The position numbers were made by a program, and so were the translations under genes. Under the pieces are notes generated by a model. It worked only from the letters and a program-made list of their open reading frames with translations, ran no database searches and was not told the origin of the DNA. A DNA stretch of 15,000 nucleotides from Acropora yongei (taxonomy: Eukaryota; Cnidaria; Anthozoa; Scleractinia; Acroporidae): NCBI GenBank assembly GCA_014634225.1, contig BLFN01000290.1, positions 1,694,552 through 1,709,551 on the forward strand. The letters are read 5' to 3'. The number at the start of each line of letters is the position of its first letter. The stretch's first letter is position 1. Shown piece by piece: positions 1-9,284 of this stretch.

Positions 1-157
1 AACTGTACTGGGGTTACTGTGCATCGTGTTACGTGTACCATTGTGAGTCCGCCATCTTGAGAGAGCCGAACATTAAAGGACCGTTTTACTGAAGTCAAAG
101 TATATGTTATTGATGGAAACATAACGTAACAGAGCATAAATACAACAATCTCAGTTC
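1..157. other. Left flank without a recognisable gene
   Basis: I see no conserved coding sequence here. The stretch lies beyond the stop codon of the minus-strand helicase pseudogene and holds one YY1-like motif (listed separately). A very short minus-strand frame starting at that motif's ATG (position 55) stops after eight codons. It could be a tiny first exon of a gene leaving the window to the left, or nothing. Confidence 0.4.
48..59 (-). promoter_or_regulatory. YY1-like motif with ATG (left copy)
   Basis: The minus strand reads AAGATGGCGGA, which closely matches the metazoan YY1 core AANATGGCGGC. The ATG lies at 55-53. The same motif recurs on the same strand at 9280 and 12847. Binding is not shown by the sequence; the match to the consensus is what I see. 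Confidence 0.4.
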
Positions 158-674
158 TCAATCATCTTCAGAGTCACTCTCTTGTCCATGTAGTGACAAA
201 GTATCCTCAACAGTACTTAAAAATTCTTGTGGAATGTCTGCTAGCACAGAGTACTCAATTTCAAAATCAAATCCAGTGAGAAAAGTCAACAGTGTCTTCA
301 TTTTCTGGCTCATCTTCTGAGATAAAAACATTTACATCTCTAAAGACTTGGCTGAACACAAGCAGGACCTCCTCTGCCACATTAACATGCCAAATGTCAA
401 CAACAGAAAAAATGTGTTCACAATGTTTGAGAATTTGCTCAATTTGTTCCTCTCCAAATACACATTGCATCTTCACAGGTGTGAACATGGGAAGATTCAC
501 CTTCCTTATGGCCCTAATGTACTGTTCATTTAAAGCAAGCCATAAATATTGTAACTTTTTCAACAGACTTTCCTTTTCAAGGTCAGTTATTGACCTGGTT
601 TGCAAAATGCTTACTTCACTGTTCCTATGTCATCATGACAGTACTTTAACATCAGACTGGAGTACAACACTACT
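158..674 (-). pseudogene. RecQ-like helicase pseudogene, distal (C-terminal) segment
   Basis: This is the 3' part of the minus-strand helicase whose 5' part is at 7917-9280; the BEL/Pao element at 675-7911 separates them. Across the empty site the helicase frame continues from the motif VI region for about 20 codons (including LYSSLMLKYC), then stops at 611-613. A second open frame (about 620-267) encodes 112 residues with the stretch FGEEQIEQILKHCEHIF and a DIWHVN motif. A third frame takes over near 280 and ends in an acidic tail, ESDSEDD, with the stop at 158-160. The zinc-binding region normal after the RecQ core appears to be missing, so there may be a deletion near 610, or a splice (GAA|GTAAGC resembles a donor). 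Assignment of the 267-605 portion to the same gene rests on strand, order and the acidic end, not on a recognised domain. Confidence 0.6.
670..674 (+). repeat. Target site duplication, left copy (CTACT)
   Basis: CTACT immediately precedes the 5' LTR and is repeated exactly at 7912-7916 after the 3' LTR. A 5-bp duplication fits the 4-6 bp usual for BEL/Pao integrases and shows this was a single integration without later recombination at the ends. Confidence 0.92.
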
Positions 675-1173
675 TGTAGAGGCGCGGAATTGAATGTACA
701 GTTTCGTAATTAGCTTTGTGTAGTCTTACCGTTGTAACACCGTTTTGTTCTGTCACCTCACATGTTCATTAGTGCTCTTGTCTTAAGTTTCTCGTTCATT
801 AGCGTTCTTTGTCATAGTAGGTCGTTTTTCGTACTTGTTAGTTTTTCATTTTGCATATTACTATATAATGGTTACTTGTTAATATTAGTGGGTTCAGTGG
901 TAGTTTCGGGTCAAGTAAGTAAGTAAGTATAATTCTAGAAGTCAAAGTCTAGTGTAACTCAAGTCCTCAAGTATCCTGTCATCACAGTCGTCTTGTAAGT
1001 ATTCGTCATTCTCCTTCAGTTTGTCATTTTCTGTACTTACCCTATTTTCACTTAGTCGGTGTATTTAACTCTGTTCGTAATTTATTTGTTTTCAGTTACG
1101 GTGCCCGTATCGTACCCGTATTTCATTAAAATAGTTTTTTATAAGGGACGTGTTATTAGCGTTTGCGACGACA
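675..1173 (+). repeat. 5' LTR of BEL/Pao element
   Basis: This 499-bp direct repeat matches the 3' LTR at 7413-7911 except at 9 positions (6 transitions, 3 transversions; about 1.8%) with no indels. It contains a TATA-like TATATAA at 862-868, three overlapping GTAAGT donor-like hexamers at 915-928, a pyrimidine-rich TTTTCAG acceptor-like sequence ending at 1095 and a poly(A)-signal variant ATTAAA at 1125-1130. Just after the LTR, 1174-1188 forms a perfect 5-bp-stem hairpin (TTCGT/ACGAA). No obvious tRNA primer binding site follows directly; a TGG-starting candidate at 1195 matches no tRNA I can name. Confidence 0.95.
862..868 (+). promoter_or_regulatory. TATA-like box in the 5' LTR
   Basis: TATATAA within CTATATAATGG is the only strong TATA-like sequence in the LTR and lies about 190 bp into it, a plausible U3 position. 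The equivalent site in the 3' LTR is at 7600-7606. The assignment is by consensus only. Confidence 0.4.
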
Positions 1174-1215
1174 TTCGTAAAAGACGAATCCTGTTGGTGT
1201 AGGTGGCCGGTTGAA

Positions 1216-2037
1216 ATGTCCCAAGTACCTGAAGTTCACCGTTCCGGCCCGTTGGTGGAGGACTCTCATCTAGTTCGGTGTAGTACACGTGTTCGAAGAC
1301 CAAACGTAACCCTTGATAGTGAAGGCACTCGTGCGGAGCGAGATCGGCTGCTAAGAAAGAGAAGAGGTGGTGTGTTATCCTCTATTACAGTAAAGCGTAA
1401 AGAAATAGACGATCTGCTGAATGATGTTAATAATCTGGAACAGGTTAAAGTAAAGCAAGCGGAAACAACGAATCTGTTTCGAAACTTCGTGGAAGCCCAG
1501 AACGCCTATGATTGTGAAGTGGAGGACGAAACTGAAATTGAACAATCAAGTGCTTTTTTCCGTGAGATTGAAGCAAGTTTAAATTTCTTTTGTGATACTG
1601 TTAATGATTGGTTGCGGGTGACGGAGGTGAAGCTACATGATATCGATATAACTCCTGATGACAGCGCTTCTCAAGTTATCCCTGAGGATCTTCATAAACG
1701 TAAAAGTTCTTGTGGTTCAGCTTTCAGTAGATCATCTAAAGCGACTTCAATATCTACAGCCCGAGTTAAAGAAGCGGCTAGAATCGCCGAAATTCAAGCA
1801 GAAGCTCTTGCCCTAAAGCAGCGCCAGCGACTACACGAAACAGAGCTACTCCTTAAAAGACAACAATACGATCTGGATTTGAAGAGGGAAGAATTAAAGT
1901 TGGACACCGAATATGCTAAAGCTGTGGCCAGAGAGAGAGCCTACGCCAAGGCAGAATCTAAGTGCTCTCCCCCCGTGGATTTACGGAACCAAATTCGCCC
2001 CAGTGCTTCACTTCCGGCTTTGGATTTCGAAGTTTAG
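1216..2037 (+). pseudogene. BEL/Pao gag, N-terminal part (ends at in-frame amber)
   Basis: The first ATG after the LTR is at 1216, 42 bases past the LTR end; the frame opens upstream inside the LTR without an ATG, so 1216 is the likely start. The 273-residue product is highly charged. It has an Arg-rich stretch near residues 34-70 and a long helical, probably coiled-coil region near residues 185-250 (EALALKQRQRLHETELLLK). The frame ends with TAG at 2035-2037 but stays open in the same frame from 2038 on into the gag core. The amber is therefore an internal nonsense codon, most simply decay of a CAG or AAG. Gag would form the cytoplasmic particle that packages the element RNA. Confidence 0.8.
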
Positions 2038-4131
2038 CAAGATAGTTCTTACAAGCAAGAAGAGGTTAATCAAAAGCCCAAAGAAATTGTAGACAAAAGA
2101 AGTGTTGCGAGCAGTTCAAGTCAAGATTCCGAGAAATCCGGACTCAGCGACCAAGCTTATCAAGTTCTTGTCCAGCAAAATCGAGTAATGGAAGAATTTG
2201 TTAAACAGCAGCAAAGAAATACTCTGCCCAGAAGACAAGTACCTGTGTTTGATGGAAATCCACTGGAATATTGTACGTTTATGCGTACTTTCGAGACGGT
2301 GATTGAGGCCAAAGAATCCGATTATGCTGGCAGACTCTATTACCTTGAGCAGCACACGTCTGGAAGACCACAGGAGATGGTGCGCAGCTGTTTCTACATG
2401 CAACCCAAAGAAGGTTATCTAAAGGCTAAGAAGCTTTTGGCTTCTAGATTCGGTCAGAAGCATAAAATCGCATTGGCATGTATGGATCAAGTAACCAATG
2501 GTTCACGCATTAAAGCTGAAGACCCGGAATCGCTTGAAGGGTTCTCAATTTTATTGTCAAATTGCTCGAACACTCTCAATTCCATTGGCTATTTAAGGCA
2601 AATAGAAAGTGCAGACAACATGCCGAACATCATCAACAGACTTCCACCAAGATTGCAAGCTAAATGGCGTGATAAATCTGACCGGATACTGAACGTAATA
2701 AAGCGAGAAATCAGTATTGAAGATATTTCCTCTTTCGTCGAGGAGGAATCTCGTTCTTTAAATAACCCAGTCTTCGGCAAGTTACCTTGTCTGGATAAAG
2801 AAACCAAAACTAATCAAGAAAAGAAGACGAAGCCTAAGAATCAGAAGTCTGGCTCCAGGAACCTAAGCTTCGTCACTTTTTCTGAAAGGTCTCCTGAAAC
2901 TCAAGTGCGTCCTGTGACCTCAACTGTTTCCACTAGAGATTGTCCATTCTGTCACGAGAGCCATCACTTGACTGACTGTTCCGATTTCGCCAAAGCGTCC
3001 AATCGAGAACGTGTTGACTTCATAATGAAAAGAAGATTATGCTTTGCCTGCTTAAGAGGTGGTCATCAGTCCAAAGGATGTTACAAAAAGAAACCATGTA
3101 ACCACTGCGGTGGACGACACGCCACAGTCATGCACATCCAGCATTTCGATGACAGACACGTTCAGCCCAGACCTGAAACCTCTAGTGTAGCAACAAGTAG
3201 CAAGCATAGATCTCCTGAAAGTACTAGCCAAGGAAATGCTGCTCCGAGAATGACCGAACAAGGTAATAGGGAACACTTTTGTGGCCTCACATCAATGGAG
3301 GGCTCCGTTACGGCTTTGCCAATTGTACCAGTGAAGATCAATGCCAAAGGAAATCCTCGTTGCACCGAGACATATGCGCTGTTGGATAACGGTTCCAACT
3401 CCTCGTTCATTTCCCTCAGCCTTCTAGAACGTCTGGGAATTAGTGGCAAGAAAACAAGACTCAAATTAACTACCATGGGTACAAGTGAAGAAGTTGACAG
3501 TTTCATCGTTAAAGATTTGATACTCTCTGACTTAGACGAGAATGTCACCATTCCATTGCCTGAAACGCTATCCAGACCAGTTATGCCTGTAGCCAAGGGT
3601 GAAATCCCGAAACAAGAGGATGTTGATCGATGGCCACATCTGCGAGGTCATGTCTATATGCCAGAGTTGGACTCCCAAGTTGAATTGTTAATTGGAGCCA
3701 ACGTTCCTGGGGCCCTTCAGCCCAGAGAAGTTGTCCCCTCTCTTGATGGTGGTCCGTACGCAACGAAAGTAGACCTTGGTTGGGTTATTAACGTTCCTAC
3801 CGGACGGAAGCTAATATATGTACCATCGTCAAGTTTCTTCATAAGATCTATTGAAGCTCATCCCATGTGCGTGGCTTGTGCTGACTTTGCTGAAACATCT
3901 TATAGCGACGACGTAGGCTTGTCCAGAGATGATTTAAAGTTCATGAATATTGTAGAAGATTCAGTTACTCAGTGTGAAGACGGACATTATCAAATCTCTC
4001 TTCCATTAAAGGATCCATCCATAAAGATGCCCGAGAACAGAGGGCAGAACGTCGAGCTCTTCATCTCGAACGTAAGCTCTCGAGGAATGCTAAATTTTGA
4101 GAAGATTACGTCACTTCTCTCAAGGGTGTGA
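2038..4131 (+). pseudogene. BEL/Pao gag core, zinc knuckles and aspartic protease
   Basis: The frame is the same as the preceding gag piece; the first internal ATG is 2188. In order, it has a DUF1759-type gag region (about 2239-2690, with FDGNPLEYCTFMRTFE), a lysine-rich linker, and three zinc-knuckle-like motifs from 2941 to about 3140. The middle knuckle, starting at 3040, is a clean CX2CX4HX4C. The DUF1758-type protease follows, with active-site DNG at 3385-3393 in the context YALLDNGSNSSFI. A second conserved block is LLIGANVPGAL near 3690. The protease is expected to cleave the polyprotein. Near 4041 the reading frame is lost: the coding signal moves to another frame while this one runs to a chance TGA at 4129-4131. 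Spacer residues just before RT are thus out of register. Confidence 0.85.
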
Positions 4132-4562
4132 TTAAAGATGGCTTCGCTGAGAAAGTCCCACCCGTTGACCTTGAAAGATCGGATGGCAGGGTTTGGTATA
4201 TACCTCATCACGGTGTATATCATCACAAGAAGCCAGAAAAACTACGAGTGGTCTTTGACTGTTCTGCTCAGTTCAGTGGGACATCTCTGAATGATGTGTT
4301 ATACCAGGGACCAGACCTGACCAATAACTTAGTGGGGGTGTTAGTACGTTTCCGCCAGGATCCAGTTGCAGTGATAAGGGACATACAATCAATGTTTCAC
4401 CAAGTGCGCGTTCCGAAAGCTGATTGCGACCTTCTCCGATTACTCTGGTGGCCTGAGCGAGATCTCAACAAAGGTTTAGAAGAATATAGAAAGACCGTAC
4501 ATCTGTTCGGGGCAGTCTCGTCACCCAGTTGCGCGAACTTTGCCAATTTGCAGAAACGCTGA
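4101..4562 (+). pseudogene. BEL/Pao RT, N-terminal half (broken frame)
   Basis: This frame carries the start of RT: a VWYIPHHGVYHHKKP block, RVVFDCSA, then RDIQSMFHQV holding the first catalytic Asp (codon 4380-4382), and ending with FGAVSSPSCANF. The same frame is open upstream from about 4042 but contains a TGA at 4098-4100. There is no ATG of its own; it was part of a gag-pol polyprotein. The frame fails again near 4541-4558, just after SSPSCANFA, where coding shifts to the next frame. Confidence 0.85.
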
Positions 4563-6675
4563 AGATCACAACCATGAATTCCGCTCTGATGTTATCAACA
4601 CCGTTATGAAAAATTTCTACGTTGACGACTGCCTGAAGTCTTTACTGTCAAGTGATATAGCAATAAAGCATGTGGATCGCCTACGCAAGCTTATGATGAA
4701 AGGTGGCTTCTGTTTGACGAAATGGATTAGCAACGAACGAGACGTCTTGGAGTCTATTTCGATCCATGACAGAGCTAAGGATGTCAAAGAGCTAGATCTA
4801 AATGAAGATTCTCTTCCCACTGAGAGAGCCTTAGGCGTATCATGGTCCGTTGAGAATGACAAGTTTGGTTTTAAAATCAATGTGAAGAAGCGACCATGCA
4901 CCAGGCGCGGCATTCTGTCCGTTGTCAGCTCCATTTATGATCCGCTCGGGATGGCAGTGCCTTTCGTTTTGCCAGCAAAGCTTCTCCTTCAAGATTTGTG
5001 CAGAAAAGGCCTTGGTTGGGATGACGAAATTCCTAGCAATTACCTGTTACGTTGGCATGCCTGGGTAGCTGATCTGCCAAAGCTTTCTGAGTTCTCTGTT
5101 GACAGATGTGTCAAACCCCCTGATTTTGGAAGAATTGTCACTGGCCAGATTCACCACTTCTGTGATGCTTCCCAGTCGGCATATGGAGCAGTTTCCTATC
5201 TACGACTCATCAATTCAGATGATCAGATACATTGCTCATTCCTGATAGGGAAGTCTCGCCTCGCCCCATTGAAGCAAACAACTATTCCCAGATTGGAGTT
5301 AGCAGCTGCCACAGTTTCAATTCGCCTGAACAAAATGCTGAAGAAAGAATTCGAAATGCCTATTGATACAATTACCTTTTGGACGGACAGCATGACTGTG
5401 ATCCGCTACATCGAGAGCGAATCGAAGCGTTTTCATACGTACGTTGCTAACCCTGTCGCTTTCATTAGAGAAGATTCAAGTCCTTCCCAGTGGAGATACA
5501 TAGATACTAAATCTAATCCTGCTGATGACGCGTCGAGAGGAGCTAGCGCAGACTCCTTCATTCGAAATGAGCATTGGATAAAGGGGCCGGCCTTTCTCTT
5601 TAGAGCGGAGTCCGAGTGGGCGATCTGCTCTAAAGGCTCAACAGAATTATCTGACGAAGATCCTGAAGTAAAACGTGAATCATCATCCTTTGCTGTTCAA
5701 ATTAATGAAGCTTATGCCAGTTTCATTTTCATTGTCCTGTGCCTTCGCTGCCAGAGAAGATTTGTTGCGCAGAAAAAGGAATTAGACGTGCAAAGTACTT
5801 CTGAAGAGCCCCCTTGCAATTTCATTACCCTCCCAGAATTGAAGAATGCAGAAAAGGAGATCATTCAATTCAACCAGAGAATGGCCTATGCAGAAGAAAT
5901 TGAGGCCATTAAAAAAGGAAATTCTGTCAAGAAATCAAGTGTGCTGGTGAAGCTGGATCCGATCCTAGATCATGGACTCCTCCGTGTTGGTGGACATCTA
6001 AATAAAGCAGCTATATCAGATGATTCTAAACATCAGATCATCCATAGAAATTCTCATCTAGCTCGTCTTCTAGTATACCATTTTCACGAGAAAAGTGGTC
6101 ACTCCGGCAGAGAATACGTCCTAGCGCTGCTGCGTGAGAGATTTTGGTTATTACGTGCCAACTCCATGGTAAGAAGTGTTCTTTCATCCTGCCACGCTTG
6201 CAAAAGGCGACATGGTCCCACTGGTGAACAGAAGATGGCAGATTTACCACTCCCTCGAATTACTCCTGATCTACCGCCCTTCATGTGCGTGGGTATCGAC
6301 TACTTTGGCCCCTTTTTAGTACGTCAAAGGAGAAGTTTAGTAAAGCGGTATGGAACAATTTTCACCTGCTTGGCTCTACGAGCTGTTCATTTAGAGATTT
6401 CCCACTCCTTGGATACTGACTCCTTCCTCCTTGCACTCAGACGTTTTATTGCCCGAAGAGGTCAAGTAAAAGAAATTCGCTCTGACAACAGTACGAACTT
6501 TGTTGGAGGTGAAAAGGAGCTTCGTGTAATGATTACAAGCTGGAATCAAGCTAAGATTCATGACAGTCTTCTTCCGAAAGGAATCAACAGCATCTCATCA
6601 TGGTGGCGTATGGGAGAGGCTAATAAGATCTACCTGCAAAATTCTAGCAGGCCTAACAAAAGAGCAAAGCCTTGA
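4540..6675 (+). pseudogene. BEL/Pao RT C-half, RNase H and integrase core
   Basis: The piece starts mid-polyprotein with no ATG at the junction. It has the RT catalytic YVDD at 4618-4629 and an LGVSW block. RNase H follows with FCDASQSAYGAV near 5159, IPRLELAAA near 5284, FWTDSMTVI near 5380 and NPADDASRG near 5515. The integrase follows. Its zinc-binding HHCC region has HFHEKSGH near 6080 and CHACKRR near 6190. The first catalytic Asp is in GIDYFGP near 6292 and the second in RSDNSTNF near 6478. RNase H removes the RNA template and the integrase inserts the cDNA. The frame is lost between about 6545 and 6595; residues after KIHDS are out of frame and end at a chance TGA at 6673. Confidence 0.88.
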
Positions 6676-7168
6676 CGATGAAAGTCTCCAAACCCTGATG
6701 TGTGAAGCAGAAAGCATCATCAATGGAAGGCCTTTAATGAAAGTCTCTGATGATCCAAAGGATTTGGAACCATTGACACCTAACCATTTGCTTCTTCTTC
6801 ACCGAGACACACCGCTTCCCCCCGGTCTATTCGTGAAGAGCGACAACTTATCAAGAAGAAGATGGCGTCAGGTGCAATATTTAACAGATATTTTCTGGAA
6901 ACGATGGAAGAAGGAATATTTGCCCTTACTACAAGAACGACAAAAATGGTTTCGTCCTAGGAGAAATTTCGCCGTTGGAGATACAGTCATTGTGGCTGAT
7001 GAATCGACACCCAGGAATGTGTGGCCTTTAGGCAGAATCATGGAAGTTTTTCCTGACAAGCAAGGTTATGTGCGCCGAGTGAAAATTCGAACGAAGTCTG
7101 GAATGTTGGAACGGCCCATCACAAAACTCTGTCCTTTGGAATCAATTGACCTGGAGGAAAAACCTTGA
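6560..7168 (+). pseudogene. BEL/Pao integrase C-terminal part and DUF5641-type tail
   Basis: After the frameshift, the integrase resumes here with [13 protein letters not shown]. The catalytic Glu is most likely in [13 protein letters not shown] near 6700, completing the DDE triad begun upstream. The DUF5641-type domain that closes BEL/Pao polyproteins follows: [15 protein letters not shown], then GDTVIVADE and [15 protein letters not shown]. The stop at 7166-7168 fits the natural C-terminus. The first codons of the open frame are probably not original coding. Confidence 0.85.
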
Positions 7169-7412
7169 CTGACTTGTTTTCCTTTGAAGTTTTCAGAATT
7201 CGCCAGTGCCAGATTGTATTTTCATTTGGAACTTATCAGCGTTAAATAACACTTTTTTTAAGTGACACTGTCTCGGATTACGAGACTACAAAGACATTCC
7301 TTCCCTATTTCATTTCTTTAGAGCTCATAATTTCATTTAGTTTGTTATTCGGCGCCTATTTCGTGTTTTTAGGTATATTAGTAAATGCTAAGTTAGCCTT
7401 TAGGGGCCGGAA
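7169..7412 (+). other. BEL/Pao 3' untranslated region and polypurine tract
   Basis: This is non-coding sequence between the polyprotein stop and the 3' LTR. The last 11 bases, AGGGGCCGGAA (7402-7412), directly abut the LTR and are the likely polypurine tract priming plus-strand DNA synthesis, although two C residues interrupt it. No further gene was seen. Confidence 0.6.
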
Positions 7413-7911
7413 TGTAGAGGCGCGGAATCGAATGTACAGTTTCGTAATTAGCTTTGTGTAGTCTTACCGTTGTAACACCATTTTGTTCTGTCACCTCACG
7501 TGTTCATTAGTGCTCTTGTCTTAAGTTTCTCGTTCATTAGCGTTCTTTGTCATAGTAGGTCGTTTTTCGTACTTGTTAGTTTTTCATTTTGCATGTTACT
7601 ATATAATGGTTACTTGTTAATATTAGTGGGTTCAGTGGTAGTTTCGGGTCAAGTAAGTAAGTAAGTATAATTCTAGAAGTCAAAGTCTAGTGTAAGTCAA
7701 GTCCTCAAGTATCCTGTCGTCACATTCGTCTTGTAAGTATTCGTCATTCTCCTTCAGTTTGTCATTTTCTGTACTTACCCTATTTTCACTTAGTCGGTGT
7801 ATTTAACTCTGTTCGTAATTTATTTGTTTTCAGTTACCGTGCCCGTATCGTACCCGTATTTCATTAAAATAGTTTTTTATAAGGGACGTGTTATTAGCGT
7901 TTACGACGACA
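7413..7911 (+). repeat. 3' LTR of BEL/Pao element
   Basis: This is the 499-bp partner of 675-1173, with 9 substitutions and no indels. It holds the same TATA-like, donor-like, acceptor-like and ATTAAA (7863-7868) sequences at an offset of 6,738. One transversion (G in the 5' LTR, C here) lies just 3' of the acceptor-like CAG. It is followed at once by the CTACT target duplicate. Confidence 0.95.
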
Positions 7912-7916
7912 CTACT
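7912..7916 (+). repeat. Target site duplication, right copy (CTACT)
   Basis: It is an exact repeat of 670-674, immediately after the 3' LTR terminus. On the minus strand it reads AGTAG and lies within the helicase reading frame, overlapping the codons of the SVV residues. Confidence 0.92.
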
Positions 7917-9280
7917 GATTTGCACATTTCACAGTTCGTTCTGCCAGCCCTTCCCCTCTCTTGCATGTAGGCCTCTAGGTTTTTGGAGGGCCCATAGTGA
8001 ATGACAACTTTCACATCCTTACAGTCTATTCCCATGCCATAGGCTATTGTTTCTATCAACATTTGAATAGAGCCATCTGACACAGTCATCAGTTGCAGAA
8101 TTTGTTCCCAGTTCAATTCATCAATTCTGCTATGGAACATTTCTACAAATCTTTCCCTCGGATCAATTGTTTCATCTGCATAGATGTCCTTTCCCAGTTC
8201 GGCTTGAAAAAAGCCATACGGTTGGGTGACTCTAATGCTTTGGCAATAAACAATGGTGTGTTTGTAGTTTTCTTTTTGTTCCCTTAAATTCTTTACCACT
8301 GTTTGAAATGTCTTGGATGGATCAGGGGAGGCAACCTTGACCACATACCCAATGTTGGGTCTGTTTGAGCTTTCTATCAACATGACTGGCTTCTCCAGTG
8401 AATGCATTATTCGAAGCTGTTGCTGTTGCTGTTGGTGCAACAAGTGGTACCTTTCCCACAATTGCATGAATCTCATTTATTCTGCCAAACCACTTCCTAA
8501 AAGCCACTTCACTTTTCTTTGCAGTATATCCCCCAGCAGAGTTAATGAAACAACAACAAAATATTTGAGCCTGAGCTCAACATGGATGAGTTGGCCCTTT
8601 ACTTAAATTGTCTTGAAACTGTTTAAATACGTTGACATACATTTCACAAGCAAATGTCGATCATAATCCGCTGTTTACAAAGAAACAATAACAATGCAGA
8701 TGAGATAAATCAGATCACAAGTCTAAAATTGAAATACCTCCTCGAGGTACTCTGAATTTCACTTTTTCTATTATTAAACAGGAAAACGACAAACATTTAC
8801 CCTTACCAGTGGGAAATGCAGTGCACTTCGTCAGTAGCAACAAGATGCAATCTTTCCTCGAAAATTTTGCTACTTAACATGGCCCGCCAACGTTTTGAAG
8901 CCAAGAACACTTCTGGTGAGCCTTAAAAAATTTGGCATTCGCCTTGTTCTACCATCATTTTGGCATCTTCCTCCTTCTGGTCATCGCCTACAAACTCTGC
9001 CATAATTCCAGTAGACTTAAGGAATCGAACTTAACCTTCCATGAGAGACACTAGCGGTGATCAACTTTCCCTTCTGCAAAGGTTTGATCATGTCGAAAAC
9101 TATAGGTGCGGATTGACATATCACAGACTTCCCGGATCCTTTCAGCTGAACTATAAAGACATCTTGACTCCTAATTAAAGCTTCTAGGCCTCTACGAAGT
9201 AATTTCTTTAAGGAATCGATCTTAAACGTTTCTAAAATACAATCGCAAGCTCCAGTTGTCAAGCCCCCTTCCGCCGCCAT
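7917..9280 (-). pseudogene. RecQ-like DNA helicase pseudogene, proximal (N-terminal) segment
   Basis: The reading starts at ATG 9280-9278 (MAAEGG). Walker A is near 9130 (LKGSGKSVICQSAPIVF, compare GxGKS). After a frame break near 9070, a frame with SPLVSLME has a TAA at 9031-9033. It continues through MAEFVGDDQ to a second TAA at 8923-8925, then to the DEVHCISHW box (motif II) ending near 8807. There GTAAGG (8806-8801) looks like a splice donor. Coding resumes near 8550 with AFRKWFGRINEIH and motif III (PTATATA). It shifts frame near 8400-8415, then runs through IVYCQSI (IV), IAYGMGIDCKDVKVVIHYG (V) and QERGRAGRTN (VI), up to the BEL/Pao insertion. RecQ enzymes unwind DNA 3'-5' using ATP. 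Two stops and at least two frameshifts make this copy non-functional. Cnidarian genomes carry many such copies, so it may itself have been spread by a transposon. Confidence 0.85.
8801..8807 (-). other. Candidate splice donor after the DEVHC box
   Basis: On the minus strand CACTG|GTAAGG breaks the helicase frame right after the DEVHCISHW residues, and the frame beyond it stops at once. Coding resumes about 250 bases downstream, consistent with an intron. I could not find a convincing AG acceptor next to the resumed coding (the sequence there reads CTGCTGGGGG), so the acceptor may be mutated. Confidence 0.4.
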
Positions 9281-9284
9281 TTTG
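9273..9284 (-). promoter_or_regulatory. YY1-like motif overlapping the helicase start codon
   Basis: The minus strand reads AAAATGGCGGC, a match to the YY1 core, and its ATG (9280-9278) is the apparent start codon of the helicase. Start-codon-overlapping YY1 sites are known in animal promoters. Binding is inferred only. Confidence 0.45.

Larger units (their letters stand above)
675..7911 (+). mobile_element. Full-length BEL/Pao LTR retrotransposon (degraded)
   Basis: The element is 7,237 bp, with two 499-bp LTRs that begin TGTAGAGG and end GACGACA (TG...CA ends) and a 5-bp target duplication. The interior encodes, in order, gag with a DUF1759-type region, zinc knuckles, DUF1758-type aspartic protease, RT, RNase H, integrase and a DUF5641-type C-terminus. 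That order and the DUF1759/DUF1758 pair are diagnostic of BEL/Pao (Belpaoviridae). The coding frame is interrupted by an amber codon at 2035, a frameshift near 4041 with a TGA at 4098, a frameshift near 4545 and another near 6560-6595. This copy therefore cannot make a complete polyprotein conventionally. It sits inside, and antisense to, a RecQ-like gene. Confidence 0.95.

Noticed and set aside
292..693. Plus-strand open frames of 133 and 61 residues at 292-693
   Set aside because: They lie opposite the helicase C-terminal segment, show no motif, and the longer one runs into the 5' LTR; they are antisense shadows.
1150..1215. Upstream extension of gag into the LTR from GTG at 1150
   Set aside because: A GTG start is not expected in a eukaryotic element; the first ATG after the LTR (1216) is the better start.
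2035..2043. Tobamovirus-type readthrough context at the gag amber
   Set aside because: The stop is followed by CAA but the next codon is GAT, not the YYA expected for that motif; the evidence is insufficient to call recoding.
8410..8476. Polyglutamine tract (QQQQQQ) on the minus strand
   Set aside because: It is an out-of-frame reading of the ACAGCA repeat that encodes helicase motif III (TATATA) in the correct frame.
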